Shown here: positions 35,101 through 46,500 of the stretch, in pieces
How positions within the stretch are numbered: the stretch's first letter is position 1
Layout of the letters: every line of letters starts with the position of its first letter
Assembly (NCBI GenBank): GCA_036362985.1
Contig: JAYGXS010000001.1
Coordinates: 55,207,466 to 55,271,465, forward strand
DNA: 64,000 nucleotides
Reading direction: 5' to 3'
Source of the DNA: Ligula intestinalis
Taxonomy: Eukaryota > Platyhelminthes > Cestoda > Diphyllobothriidea > Diphyllobothriidae
Made by a program: the position numbers and the translations under genes
The notes under the pieces: model-generated
What the model was told of the DNA's origin: nothing
The model's database searches: none
Seen by the model: the letters and a program-made list of their open reading frames with translations, nothing else

Positions 35101-37267
35101 TAGCTCCTTCTTAATGTGGTCTTTATTGCACCCAACAGCAGGTAGTATCCAAGTTTCCCGAAACTATTGTGTGGTTTTGTGATTTTGATGGCGCACCATG
35201 CGTGAACCTGCGTCTGCTCAGATCTCCGTTCTGCTTAACGTTGTCTTAATACCGAGTCCAGGTGTGGGAGTGAAAAGGGAGGGAGACAAATGCCGCGAAA
35301 GTCAACCCTCGCTATAATCAAATACCTGTCAGCGTCCCTGCACCACCTTGTTATGCAGCGCATGCTAAAACTCCTCATAATCGATGGTCGAATTGTTGGT
35401 ATTCTTTGAAGGTCGTTCCAATGTCCATCACTCATGAACGAGCTAATTAGTTGGCAGCTAAGCTATGGATGAACAAATCCTCCGTAAACTCCATCGCATC
35501 ATCAAAATGTTTTATGGGTTGACCTTATAAGGCGCCACGAAGGTCTCATAAAAACTTTTTGTTGACAAGCATGAATATAGTTCAGAATAATTAGGGAATA
35601 GCAGTTTTTCGCTTGCCACAATATTTACGCAGAAGAGGATTAATTTTGCAATTAACCTAAGAAACCAACACCAGGGCTTCAGTATTTAAATAAACTGTGA
35701 ATATTTTGCTTGTGGTACATAAAGGGATGGGAGCCAGTTATAAGTCCTAAACATGAATTTTAGCAATAGGTAGTACCTTCCACATAATACAGATAGGCAC
35801 GCGCTAATAACCACGAAGGATAAATAACTCCACGACCCAACCCCAAAAAATAATCATAACCTAAACTGAACCTGTAACCGTTATGGCAAATGATTCTGAT
35901 CAATCGTCTTACGCGACCTACTCATCCGATTATGGCTTGAAACCAAAAATTTACTCCCTTATACAGTATACCATAAGACAGTAATATAAGACAGTAATAT
36001 CTTCTGAAACAATCACTTTAATTCCTTCAAACTGTGTCGAACATCGTGAGTTCAATTTGCTAGCGTACTATCAAAACTATCCGACTCACGACATCCATTC
36101 CAGAACGAAAACGGTATTGCCAAGCTAACTCTAATCGACCCCGGCCTAAGTTAATAAAATAGTCTGCATACAGCGCCAACGAGTTTTTTCTCGCAAGTTC
36201 TAGCCTTCCGGCTAAGGCCATCCATCAATCTGTCAATTCTCAATCCTTGAATTCCTATCGCTTCATAATTTATAATGCTCAATTTAGTGGCTTTTCCATC
36301 ACCAACATTCCCATCTGCGTTTTTCGGGATGTAAGCAACACAGGTTTTTGCATTTTTTCGGAAAATTTCATCCAAATGTCAGGTCAGCGAGAATATTTGT
36401 GATTCTACGTTCATGTTTCGATGCGCTATGCCTAGGTTGTAAAGAGAAACTTAGAATTTGTTGAACCAAAGTTGAGGTTTCTGAAGAATATAGCATCAAT
36501 ACATTGACTTGCCTCGCACAACCAAATTTGGGAGGCAAGTATGTTAAGAAGCTTTAACTACAGCTGCTTTTTGCATACAATTCCAGTTACATAATCAAAT
36601 TAGTGAACTCTTATTCGCCGTTTGGTGCCTACACGATCTGTAGGCTATATCACGTGCTTTTAAACTTTTTAACCTACAAAATAATATATACCAGCTTCAC
36701 ACAGATAGGAGGTACTCAACGCTACCGATCAACGAACGAATGTGGCAGTAAGCAGCAGCCCCAAAAATCTGCATAAAAGATAAACGTCTAAAAAACGCTT
36801 CCTTCATAAATCGTTTGTCAAACACTACCGTAAGTAAGGCGATCATTAATATCGCACAAGCGACCGGCGTTATTTCCTTTGTCATCCTATGGGATAAATT
36901 TTAACGTTCTATACAACGAACAGTGTATTGAAGGAGTCATAATAACACCGGAGTGCCTTTTTAAAATTATTATCCGCTTTAAGAAGGACTGGTTCCACAT
37001 TGTTATACTAACCTCTGCCACACAACACAAATTCCACAGAACATTTTCCAGAAGCAGATTTTGTTTTTTGCCTCGAAGTGACAGGTTCTGTGGTCCGACA
37101 GTCATACAGAGGTAATTCCTTGTTTTGGAGTAGGAATCACTAGTTGAAGCGGACTTTATTTCAGAACCACTCTCACACGGACGAGACTGCAGTCTGAAAT
37201 TAAAGCTATTAGTTGGTGATCCTCCGGGTGGTTTTCGTGGTCGCAGTTGTTGCGGCAGTCCACACAC

Positions 37268-37531
37268 CTGGCAGATGACTGCATTGTTCTGTGGACTTTG
37301 GTGGTCCCTGGTCTTTATGAAGAAGTTTTTTTGATTGATTGAAGCTTCTGGAAGGGGAATTGTTGGTGAGTTACAGGAGGAAACGGATTGTCGCCGTGGG
37401 CAGCCGTACTCGTTTGCCATCCTTAAGAGCACCTTAACCCATGCACTGACGTCATTGAAGTGCTTTACGCAGTTAGACAACGTAGGAGTATTACCCTTCA
37501 TTAGTCGTTTGATGAAGATAAACTCTTTCAA
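37268..37531 (-). CDS. RasGEF catalytic domain exon (HFNDVSAW motif) with long insert
   Basis: Acceptor acttcggctcttttgcag. The frame starts LKEFIFIKRLMKGNTPTLSN then CVKHFNDVSAWVKVLLRM. This fits the RasGEF segment in which a n.i...i.hfN.vs.WV..ei block forms the early helices of the catalytic core. The frame then runs through a Ser/Pro/Asn-rich segment (SSCNSPTIPLPEASINQKNF...) that has no counterpart in typical RasGEF domains. I give the end at a good donor (GCCAG|GTGTGT, 37268). The frame stays open to 36887, and other donors are possible: AAG|GTGCTC right after WVK, or CCGT|GTGAGA near 37176. The preceding exon, which should hold the LT..D...F start of the domain, was not found. Confidence 0.72.
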
Positions 37532-38105
37532 CTGCAAAAGAGCCGAAGTAAAACATTAGAGTTACTGCACTTTCACAAATGCACAACTGCGAAATACGTA
37601 AATGTCTGGGTGAAGGCGAAAAGAAAGGTTCCATTTTGGAAAACCAATTTCTCTGTAGCACAAGTTTTACGATTAGTAAACGCAAACACCCAGAAAAAGA
37701 AACTGTTGACAACCGAAAATTTTACATAAATTAATAAATCATGTCAGAGCAATTCGTTTTCGGGGCTGTGAAAAGAGACTTCAATCCCATGACGTGTCAA
37801 GCAAATAACTGAACGATTAACTGTGGGTTGACTGTATACAGAAAGACCATGAATGCAACGAACATCCGTAAGGTTATAATCATTAGCGTAGAATGAAAAG
37901 TCATTCGAAAAGGTACACATAAGCTAGCTAGTTGGGATATAATTTTATAAAAAATTGCTATATCTTTCATAAAAGCAAAAAAGTAAATGGCAAGACAGAG
38001 CCCGTATATAGTATGAAACGCCTTACAACCAAAGAGGTTCATGGCCACAAACGCACCGTTCGTGGCACAAATAGCAAATTAAACAAGGCAAAGGCAATGA
38101 CATTC

Positions 38106-38530
38106 GCAGGCTTTAAGATTGTCAAATAATTTTGTGACCTCTTATTCCGCAGCATACGATCATTTACAATTAAGATGATAAAATATAATTTCCAATTTAC
38201 TATTGGCCTAGATGGCTGACATTTGGTAGGCAAATAATACATGAGCTGTTGCTGTAAAATGCGAGTGCGCATGGCGAGCGAGAAGAAGAGGGGTAGCAAA
38301 AGTTATCGAAACAAAACAGCTCAGGATGACAACTGTCCCGCCCCCTTCCTCTTCGCTCTCACCATGCATACACGCTTTTTAGACCAACCTCACATGTTTT
38401 ATTTACCTATCAAGTTTCAGCGCTCTAGGTAGAAAACTAACTGGACAGTTTGCTTTATCTAATTAATAGGCAGTGACCACATGCAGTTGAATGAGAGGTC
38501 ACGAAATTTTCTGACGTCCTTAAATCCTGT
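38106..38530. repeat. Foldback repeat with ~185-bp inverted arms
   Basis: Left arm 38106-38293 and right arm 38341-38530 are reverse complements over almost their whole length at roughly 70-75% identity. Anchors include gtgacctcttattc / gtgacctctcattc, gctgacatttggtaggcaaa / gctgaaacttgataggtaaa, and gcatggcgagcgagaagaag / gcatggtgagagcgaagagg. The loop is only about 47 bases. No coding capacity. It lies in a RasGEF intron (between the exons at 43.9 and 37.5 kb), so the pre-mRNA could form a long hairpin. It fits a foldback or MITE-type DNA element; flanking target duplications are not evident. Confidence 0.8.
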
Positions 38531-41500
38531 GCAGTTCCCTGTCTTCTCATTATTGAAATTTCTTCTGCAAAAACCATGCTTCAATTAAAAATAGCAATAT
38601 CGCTAACCGAGAAATAGCAACCATCAGACATTGATACAAACGTAATAAAAACAGACTTAAGCCTACTGCGCAGTTGAACGCTAGTTTTTTGATTACTTCT
38701 ATAACTACAAATACGGATGAAAAAGTAAAATACGTTTCACGAACACATTTAGGCCACCAGAAGAGAAAACAACCCCTCCTGGCTGCCCACAGTTTATGAC
38801 AAAATAACATCTCAGATATCATTGCCAGATAAATAATTAAATCCGGTATAAAGGAGCGCGCGAGAGGACCACGGATTGTCGGCACAGGAAGCATAGACAA
38901 GTGTGTCGACCTTCATTCTGCTTAACGAGGCCTGTCCAAATAAGCTGCAGTACATAGACTAGCTCCATGATTGGCGAATATCGCCAAGGTCATCCATAAC
39001 TGTCACGGAGGTTTAAATAAACTGATTGGCTAGGGCCTGGATCGGCCCGTTTGCTGTGTTAACTTTCGCACCCTTGACGCTGCATTATAGAAGCATTCGT
39101 GGCACAAAATAAAAATTGAATTGTTCCATTATTGAATCGTTTTTTCTTCTTATAGTGATTTTAAATATGTATTTTCAAAAGTTTGGGTGAGCAATTAGCT
39201 TAAACGCGATTCTCCTCTTGTATTCTTGAAAGATATTTTGTGATTTAAACATGTTTGCGCGAGCAGCCACACATCACTAAATGGCCTTTTAAAAGAAGAC
39301 TCTCTTCACTGCAAACATTGAATTCTCAACAGGACATTGGAGCAAGAACACTCCTGTTGTACAAATAACCATGAAATAAATTCTAGAACGATTTAATGTG
39401 CTCGTTTTCAAAACCTTGCACCAACGATAACCAAGTCTGAAATCCTTACCCTAATCTTACCCATTTACTTATCCCCACCCCATATTTTACCTTAATTCTA
39501 ATCCTAGACATAATCCCAGCCCCAATCCTAACCCTTATCTCAAATGTAACGATCATACCTATGGCATTTAACACAAAGCCATCTCTATAATTGGCGGATC
39601 CTGTTTCTATACCCTGTCGAAAAACCATATAATCATGCCTCATCCCCCAGAAGTCAGCGTTCAAAGCTTGCAGTGAAATACGATACAATCGAACGTATCT
39701 TTATTTTAGTGTTTGTAATTTTCAAGTAAATTAATGATATTTTAGTCAGCTGTATGGAATATGCAAGAAAATGACCTCAGTGGATCATTAATACATATGT
39801 GGTTTGGTGCAATTGTGTAAGTTTGTTACAGTAATAACTAAACGTACTAAATAATCAGTGTAAACATGCTCATAATTGATCAATCAACTCGGAGAACCGA
39901 TGAAAAATATCCAGATTGATCAACTTACTTTGATATCTATTTTCCTGAATGTGATAAGCTGTAGCCTTTAATTCTTCAGGAAAATTAGAAGAACAGATAT
40001 ACACCAGATTAAGTAAGAGAGGTGACTGATTAGCTACTATGAATAATTCTGGGGATGTACAGACAACTGAAAATTAAGGTACATTGCTAATCCCAACGTT
40101 TACCACCTAAGCTTGCTTAAATGTGGGTGAACACGACTATTACCCAACAGCTAAAATACCGATAGTTTTTCTGAGCAGAGGGAGTAAGCATAGGTTCAGC
40201 ACTCCTATAAGACCTCTTAAGGGCACGTCAATTCCTTCGAAATTTCGCAACACATTCCCTCTAAAAAATACAAAGACCAAAAGGACCTGATAGAATGAAG
40301 TAAGCTGACGTCCAAAGCACTAGCTATATTCACAAGACGATAGAGTTGGTAAACATTATGCTGAAAGTCGAAAAATTCAGACAGCTTCAACAATTTTGAC
40401 TAGAACCCATGAGTGAGCCATAAAAATTGGATGAATAACTACCAGTTTTTTTAGAGGGTGAACTCAAAATCCCGAGAAGCGTTGTCTTCGTGAGGTCTTC
40501 ACCAATGTTCTTTCGACGGAGAAAATGTAGAGAGACATGTAATTCGAATAAAAAAGAGTTTGGCCGGCTTATGCAAATTTCATAAGATGTACTTGCACCT
40601 GACCGGAACACATGCCCTAAATGCCGTAGATCTTGGCATGAAGCGAAAGAGTGAGGCAAAAATAAAGCAAAGTTATTGCAACTGCCGCATATGAAAAATC
40701 ATGCAAGCACACAAGAAGCAAACTGGGTAGAAGAATCTAATTGCTCTGCACTGACAGCTACACTTGCTAGGATGACGGAGTAAAGCAGGTCGAAACACTG
40801 GAACAAGAATCATATTAGCCAGGAGTTTCGGATTCTCACTCAGAGACAGTCATAGAGAAGGTTCGGGAAGTCACAAGGAGTTCAATGCTAAAGGGACCCA
40901 GCTGCAACCAAACCAAATATATATAACATAAAGTAAGCTTCACGTTTAGCACTACAGACCGTAAGCGGTGTGATAAAGTTAGTTATTCCGCACAGTAGTC
41001 TCTTCTGACAAAGATTTAATCATCACTGTTGACAATTGGTATGATAATTACTCGTTAATTTTGCTCGCTATCACTGTAAGTGATGGCCGGATTTGTACTC
41101 CTCACATGACTCATTCATCTGCCCAGTGTAAATCTCAGCACAGAATATGGAGTTCCGAGGTACTTATACTTCTTAATAGACTGTGGTTCCGAGATTATTG
41201 ATTGAAATAACTCTCGGCTGACGCGATTGTCACCTCTCGGCCTTTACAATTTAACAAGTATGGCCGTGTCCCTCGAATGAGACGTGATCTGATAGTTTGC
41301 GTCATTCTTCGTCACTGGTGTGTGTTATACGTTCGTCTATTTGCATTTAAAATAACTGCCATGTTCACCAGATATGATTGATTTATCCACAACTGTACCA
41401 GATCCGTTAAATGATTTCACACATTTCCTGCCACAGGAATAGCTCTTTTAGCCTTTCGGCCTGGCGCTTGATGGTTGCCTCCTGTCTTTTTGCAACCCTC

Positions 41501-43865
41501 ACTCCGACTGGTATGAAAAAGTGGCTGAGGACTTCCATTAGTTTTTGTTATGTTGGGGAGCATTCGCCAGATTTTTAGACCGGATGGATAGGGTTTCTTG
41601 TCTCGTTTGCACATGTAACAGTTACCGGAATTGCTTGGATAACTATTCGTTCTAGGCATTCGTCGATGACATCGTAAATCATCAGCCTTGGCTTTATTTC
41701 ACTGAAGTACATCGCAAAATAGTGGGCAATTGTACACCGATCTTTTTCACGATGTACTTACCCCGGTTGACACCTTTGCCGTAATTCATAACATGTAAAA
41801 ATGCTAGTATAGCACACTTAAGCAAGTGCGTTTTTGATTGACTGTTTAGTCTGTGTGGCTCTGTCTGTCTGTGGCTCAAATCTTTGTATCTATATCCGTC
41901 ACCAGCGATGTGTTCGAGTGAAAATGCTGAATATTAGGCCAATTAACTTCCTGTTCCAATGGTCACATCTTCCAAAGAATAGCTTTTGATACATTGTCTA
42001 TTCCTTTATATGGAAAGCGATTAGCAGTTTTACTGCTTAAAGCACAAAAAAGTGAATGTCTGAGACGTATGAGTCCATGCAAATTTTAATGCCTTTAGGT
42101 TTGAGCCTGAGGTGTGGGATTTTTATCCCAAAGTGTCCCACTGATCAAAATGGTTTTGAATGAATAGTGGTTTGAGGGTATATGCTGTATGAATTTGAAA
42201 GAGTTAAGTGTATTGGAGGGCACGTATTCTGCATGATATTTGAGAGTTTGATATCCAAAAGCTCTACAGATAACTCGCTCAGTCATAAAAGGACGTTTTA
42301 ATTATTTTGAATCTTCCAATCATACGGAGCAAGAACACTTTTGTGTGGCAGCTGCTTAGGCGCAGCTAAAGTTGACATTAAATGAATATCTAGGAAAGAG
42401 CTGAGAAGGTTCCTGTAATACTAACTTTCAAACTTTGATGCGGTACGTAGACACAATCGAAAGATGGTTTGCACTTTCAAACGATGCTTGGTGAGATACT
42501 GTTTTGGGACAAGAAACAACGAAAATACTTATTTACTCTAACCCGCCTTTCAAACTCAGACAGAAACACAACTGGCTAAAAGCGTGGCTTGCAACAAGTT
42601 CTTCCATTTTTGTGGCTGGAGATAAGCGGACACTATAAAAGCCGGCAATCATTAAGTGCTGTCGGGTTGAGATCCTATCGATCGATGCACAACTCAATAT
42701 TTTAAAACTTCATCGAAATCGAATTTTCTGAAGATCCACGTAAAGCAGTTTATGCAAATTATTTGGTTGTATGGTATTGCGATATTGATAGCATTTAAAA
42801 GCACGACTATTTACTACGTATAGTATGCATAGTACCATACAGAATTACTATTTACCGAAAACCCTATTAGGTTTTCCCGTAACGATTACTTATATGGCCT
42901 CGTCTGAGGTATTTCATCGGTGGTTCTTAAGAATGACTGTACAACCTACTTACTAATCTTTTTGCACCAATACAAACTATCTGTTGATGGAAAGCAGGTG
43001 AACAGTACGGTCTTGTTCCAGTTCGTTGCTAAAAGTTGCACTCTGATGGCTCCATCCAAAAAAATCAACCTTCAATATGACCTGCAGCCATCTTTAAAAA
43101 TGTTCTAACTGGAACTTTTGCTTACAAATGAAGGTATTCACGTATGTTTTTCCTTTTTCGCTGATCTCAGATCCAATAATTTTCTCGTGTTAAAATAGAA
43201 TGCGCTATATGTTAAAAAATTTTCAGCGTTCTTGCAAGGGCTTTTTGTCTTCCCACGTAAAACTCTGATCAAGATATTTAACTAAGAGTTATTCTAACAA
43301 ATTTGGATAAAAATATATTTGTTTTGGTGAAATAGCTAACATTTAACGCATTTATACTGTCATCATGGAGAAGAATAATTTACGTTAGATTACTATTTGC
43401 ACGACCATTAAAACAGTCGTAATTTTTAAATGTACTTTAATATCAGACATGATCACAGACCAATTTATTGGCTACATTCCATCTGGAAATTACTGCGTAC
43501 ACGTATGCTGTCCCTGGTCACATATAGTGGTCAGCATGTTTATTAGATTAAAAAATGATAAATTCAAACGATACTGCATCAACTGTCCTTTATTTTATGT
43601 CCCCTATTACCCATGTACGAGACTTTAATACTTATTCCACATTAGCCATTGTGTGCTCTATTTATGTATATTCAACCATTTTAGGCGGACTTACATCGAT
43701 TTTCTGAAAGTGCGCTTCCTCATTTAGCGTAATTTGTTCAGCTATTTCCTGTGTGTCGAAATGAAGAAATTTATGTAGCCTGAAAGAAAGGCAAATATAG
43801 TATAGAATAGTACTGCAGAATCGAATTTAAAATGAAAATATCCCAAATTGTTCGAAAATACTTAC
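38531..43865. other. Large RasGEF intron region without identified exon
   Basis: Between the foldback and the REM exon I find no exon I can defend apart from the telomere-like patch listed separately. Minus-strand frames at 40387-40659 and 41417-41659 have some coding character, but their phases and borders do not connect with the RasGEF exons. At least one exon, linking the REM domain to the start of the catalytic domain, should lie between 37.5 and 43.9 kb. Confidence 0.4.
39430..39560 (-). repeat. Degenerate telomere-like patch
   Basis: On the minus strand gggttaggattggggctggg and related ggggtggggataag, gggtaagattagggtaagg units recur irregularly. They resemble decayed TTAGGG-type repeats, but no perfect tandem array is present. 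Could be simple low-complexity DNA. Confidence 0.4.
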
Positions 43866-44287
43866 CTCTCCTGACAAGAACAGTAATTTATGGGACCTGC
43901 CGGAACCGAAGAAGTTGCCGTCTTTTCCGCAGGAACTCTGACCCTGCAATTATTCACACCGGTTTCACCTGGAACTTTCAGTCCGCCTGCTGAGTATGGA
44001 ATAAGTAGGAGTAATTTGTTCGCCAAGTCATTCAGCTGTTTTGGTAAGGGTTCGATGCATGTATCGTCTGTATCCCGTTCACTTGATGCTGTTTGATCCC
44101 TCATAACTGGTATTTCCACGTCCGGTGCATCGTCTTTTTTGAGACCGTTGATCCAGTTAGCATTGATCGGCCCATCTGAACTTGCACGCTTTTGCGCATT
44201 TTTACTGTCCATCTGGAGGACTCGAGCATAATGAACGATCTTCAGCATGAACTGAGACGAGAATTCGTCTGACGCAGCTTCCGACAG
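43866..44287 (-). CDS. RasGEF gene, second REM-domain exon and linker
   Basis: A 422-base exon, acceptor agtttcctttcattcag (phase 0), donor GGAGAG|GTAAGT (two bases over). It starts LSEAASDEFSSQFMLKIVHY then ARVLQMDSKNAQKR. Joined to the end of the upstream exon (TARFLVKV) this gives the R...vL..w.....dF....ml..i..fa pattern of the second half of the REM (RasGEF-N) domain. That domain packs on and stabilises the catalytic domain. The rest is a linker rich in Asp, Ser and Pro (GLKKDDAPDVEIPVMRDQTA...) leading toward the catalytic domain. Confidence 0.78.
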
Positions 44288-45143
44288 CTGAATGAAAGGA
44301 AACTATCATTTTTCATATAACAGCTAGGTGCCATTTGGCCAAACGTTTCCATAAATGAAGAGTTTTTTTATTTTGATACTCATTGGTTCTAGCAAATTGT
44401 TGTTAGTGAAAATGGGGTCAAAGCGAGCATGCTACATAATGATGGCGTACACTGCTGCAGAAGAACTTTCGGTAATTTTTTTCTTTTAAATATTTATTGA
44501 GTACTTGACAACAAAGATTACTGACGTAGTCGCAGAAGACGAAAGTTTTAGGGTTTTGATCTTGCAAAATAAACTAAATTTTCCAGAATATCTGTCAACG
44601 ATGTTAGCATTGCTATCATAGTTAGCTAAATGTTAACTTATCGGCAACAGTATTTTGAATTCTAAATCCCACTCTGTAAATTTTATCGATTGCGATTGGG
44701 TAAAAATGTCGGGAGCAGCTTTTGTACCCTTTATACCACATGGTGCTATTTAAAATATCTTAACAATGGGTCGGCCTTTGCCTCAATTTCGTTAGCATTC
44801 AAAACTGCACAAAAGATATTCTATTTCAAATCGAGACTCACTAATTCGGATCGCGTTAGTTGCGCAAATTACTGGTACTTCTAGTTTGTCGTGAGACGGC
44901 TTCCATCGAAGCATGAAAGGTTCATGGAGGACTTTTTGTGCCCCTCGTATTGGTAAGTGCGCTAATCATCTATGGATAAACTCACAAGTACCTGCGGACT
45001 AAGCAATTTAACTCCTATACTGCTACCCAATAAATGCTGCCACTTGTCCAATTTTATAATTATTTTTGAGCCATTATATATTTGGGCACCAGTAAGTTGT
45101 TCCTCGCAGGTGATATGAACTACCATTGATTTGTACGGACATC

Positions 45144-45312
45144 TATGTTTATGTATGTATGTATGTATGCATGTATGTATGTATGTATGTATGTATGTAT
45201 GTATGTNNNNNNNNNNATGTATGTATGTATGTATGTATGTATGTATGTATGTATGTATGTATGCATGTATGAATGTATGCATGTATGTTTATGTATGTTT
45301 ATGTATGATAAA
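45144..45312. repeat. (ATGT)n microsatellite with assembly gap
   Basis: About 40 near-perfect ATGT units are interrupted by ten N at 45207-45216. Variant units (atgc, atga, tttatg) occur toward both ends. The true array length is unknown because of the gap. Frames through it are artefacts. Confidence 0.95.
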
Positions 45313-45534
45313 GCCATTGTTTAATAACATATAACAACCTCCACCGTTGTTCTAGTATATTGTGAGAAGCTTGACCACAGGACCGGGATCAGCCTTATTT
45401 ACCATCACTGCACCTATTGAGTTATCAGTTTTTATTATCTCAAATGAGTAGCATTTGAGGGAAGGGCATGAAAGATATCAAAAATCCTTGTCAGAAGTTA
45501 AATTCATGTAGAATTTGAGCAGCTAAAGTCGTGT

Positions 45535-46500
45535 TTGGCGCGGCTTTCGAATTTGAGCCACCGATTTTTTGCTCTCCATTCACGCGGGAATTTATTATCC
45601 TATACCATCCTCTCTAATCGTCTGCTTTGTTTTTCTGCACTTGTGATCATGAGGTCATTTCTAGAGTACACTGCTACCTTTTTAAATGCACGAAAACAAA
45701 TTATCTTATCTACAACACATCAACATTCCAACATTTGTCAAATGAGGCCAATCTGTCGCATTTGCAATTCAATGTCTTCGACAATTCTCCGCACCACACG
45801 GAAAAGAACACACAGATCAGGTTGGCAACAAGGAAACAAACGTAAGCCTCTACAAGAATTGTCCCTTCCAGGTTTCATTTCGACAAATTTCAGATCCCTG
45901 TTTAACAAATGTGTCGAATTATCGGAACTCATGTTGAAAAGAGAACATAAGAACTCTGCAGTCATCTGTCTGCAAGAAACTTGGCTTAACAGCGACATTG
46001 AGTCGGAACTCATCACCCCACAATATTTTTACGCCTATCATTCGGACAGAAAATCCTTAACCAGCGTCAGAGTTGGTGGAGTGGCTGTCTTTGTAAACCA
46101 GCAATGGTGCACAAATTGTAAGTCCCTATTCTCTTATTCAGACGACTTAATAGACGCCATTGCTGTAGTATGCAAGCCCAGATTTTTAAGCAATTCTAAA
46201 GGCATCATTTTGTCAGTATTTACATTCCTCCCTCTACATGTCAACCTGCTTGAGGCACCTTTTTTATTTTCTTTCCCAAAAACTTGCTGCACTGTCTTGC
46301 GAGCATGTCATCATTTTAAGCGGTGATTTCAACCGTGCAAATCTTCGTCCCCTTACACTGTTAGGTTAAGATGATTTAGTTTCCTTCAACACTTGTGCCG
46401 ACCCCCCTCTGGATCACATATTGACCAACCATCCCAAACTTTTTGTCGTCAAAAATAGAGCACCGTTGGCAGGCTCAGATCATTTTGTGTTATTGGACTT
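45535..46500 (+). pseudogene. APE-type endonuclease domain of the non-LTR element
   Basis: The frame 45535-46326 carries STNFRSLFNKCVELSELMLK, then AVICLQETWL (the catalytic Glu of LQETWLN) and VRVGGVAVFVN. After a frameshift near 46300 the SGDFNRANL motif appears (about 46319-46345), and then LAGSDHFVLL (46451-46500), which supplies the SDH catalytic end. All key motifs of an APE-like nuclease are thus present, but in two frames, so the gene is broken. In intact elements this nuclease nicks target DNA to prime reverse transcription. Confidence 0.85.

Noticed and set aside
36151..36375. Minus-strand frame (SIINYEAIGIQGLRIDRLMD)
   Set aside because: No acceptor or donor and no recognised motif; left as a chance frame or old repeat.
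36887..37140. C-terminal part of the long minus frame (LLLENVLWNLCCVAEV...)
   Set aside because: Composition changes to intron-like and no donor follows; probably read-through past the true exon end.
38550..38900. 116-codon hydrophobic minus frame
   Set aside because: Low-complexity hydrophobic reading of AT-rich DNA, without borders or a plausible start.
40387..40659. Minus-strand frame as a missing RasGEF exon (LRHLGHVFRSGASTSYEICI)
   Set aside because: Its entry phase does not match the REM exon end and the sequence does not fit the REM or RasGEF start.
41417..41659. Minus-strand frame with NCYMCKRDKKPYPSGLKIWR
   Set aside because: Two overlapping frames look equally coding-like; no splice borders and no family match.
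44885..44956. Plus-strand exon candidate (acceptor ggtacttctag, donor TATTG|GTAAGT, frame RRLPSKHERFMEDFLCPSY)
   Set aside because: It lies inside the intron of the minus-strand RasGEF gene with no partner exon; 24 codons are too few.
44990..45145. Minus-strand frame ending KLDKWQHLLGSSIGVKLLSP before GTACTT
   Set aside because: It would interrupt the REM domain that joins perfectly without it. Its acceptor would lie in the microsatellite and its entry phase does not fit.
44962..45334. Long Ile-His-Thr-Tyr or Met-Tyr-Val-Cys frames
   Set aside because: Translation of the ATGT microsatellite and the N gap.
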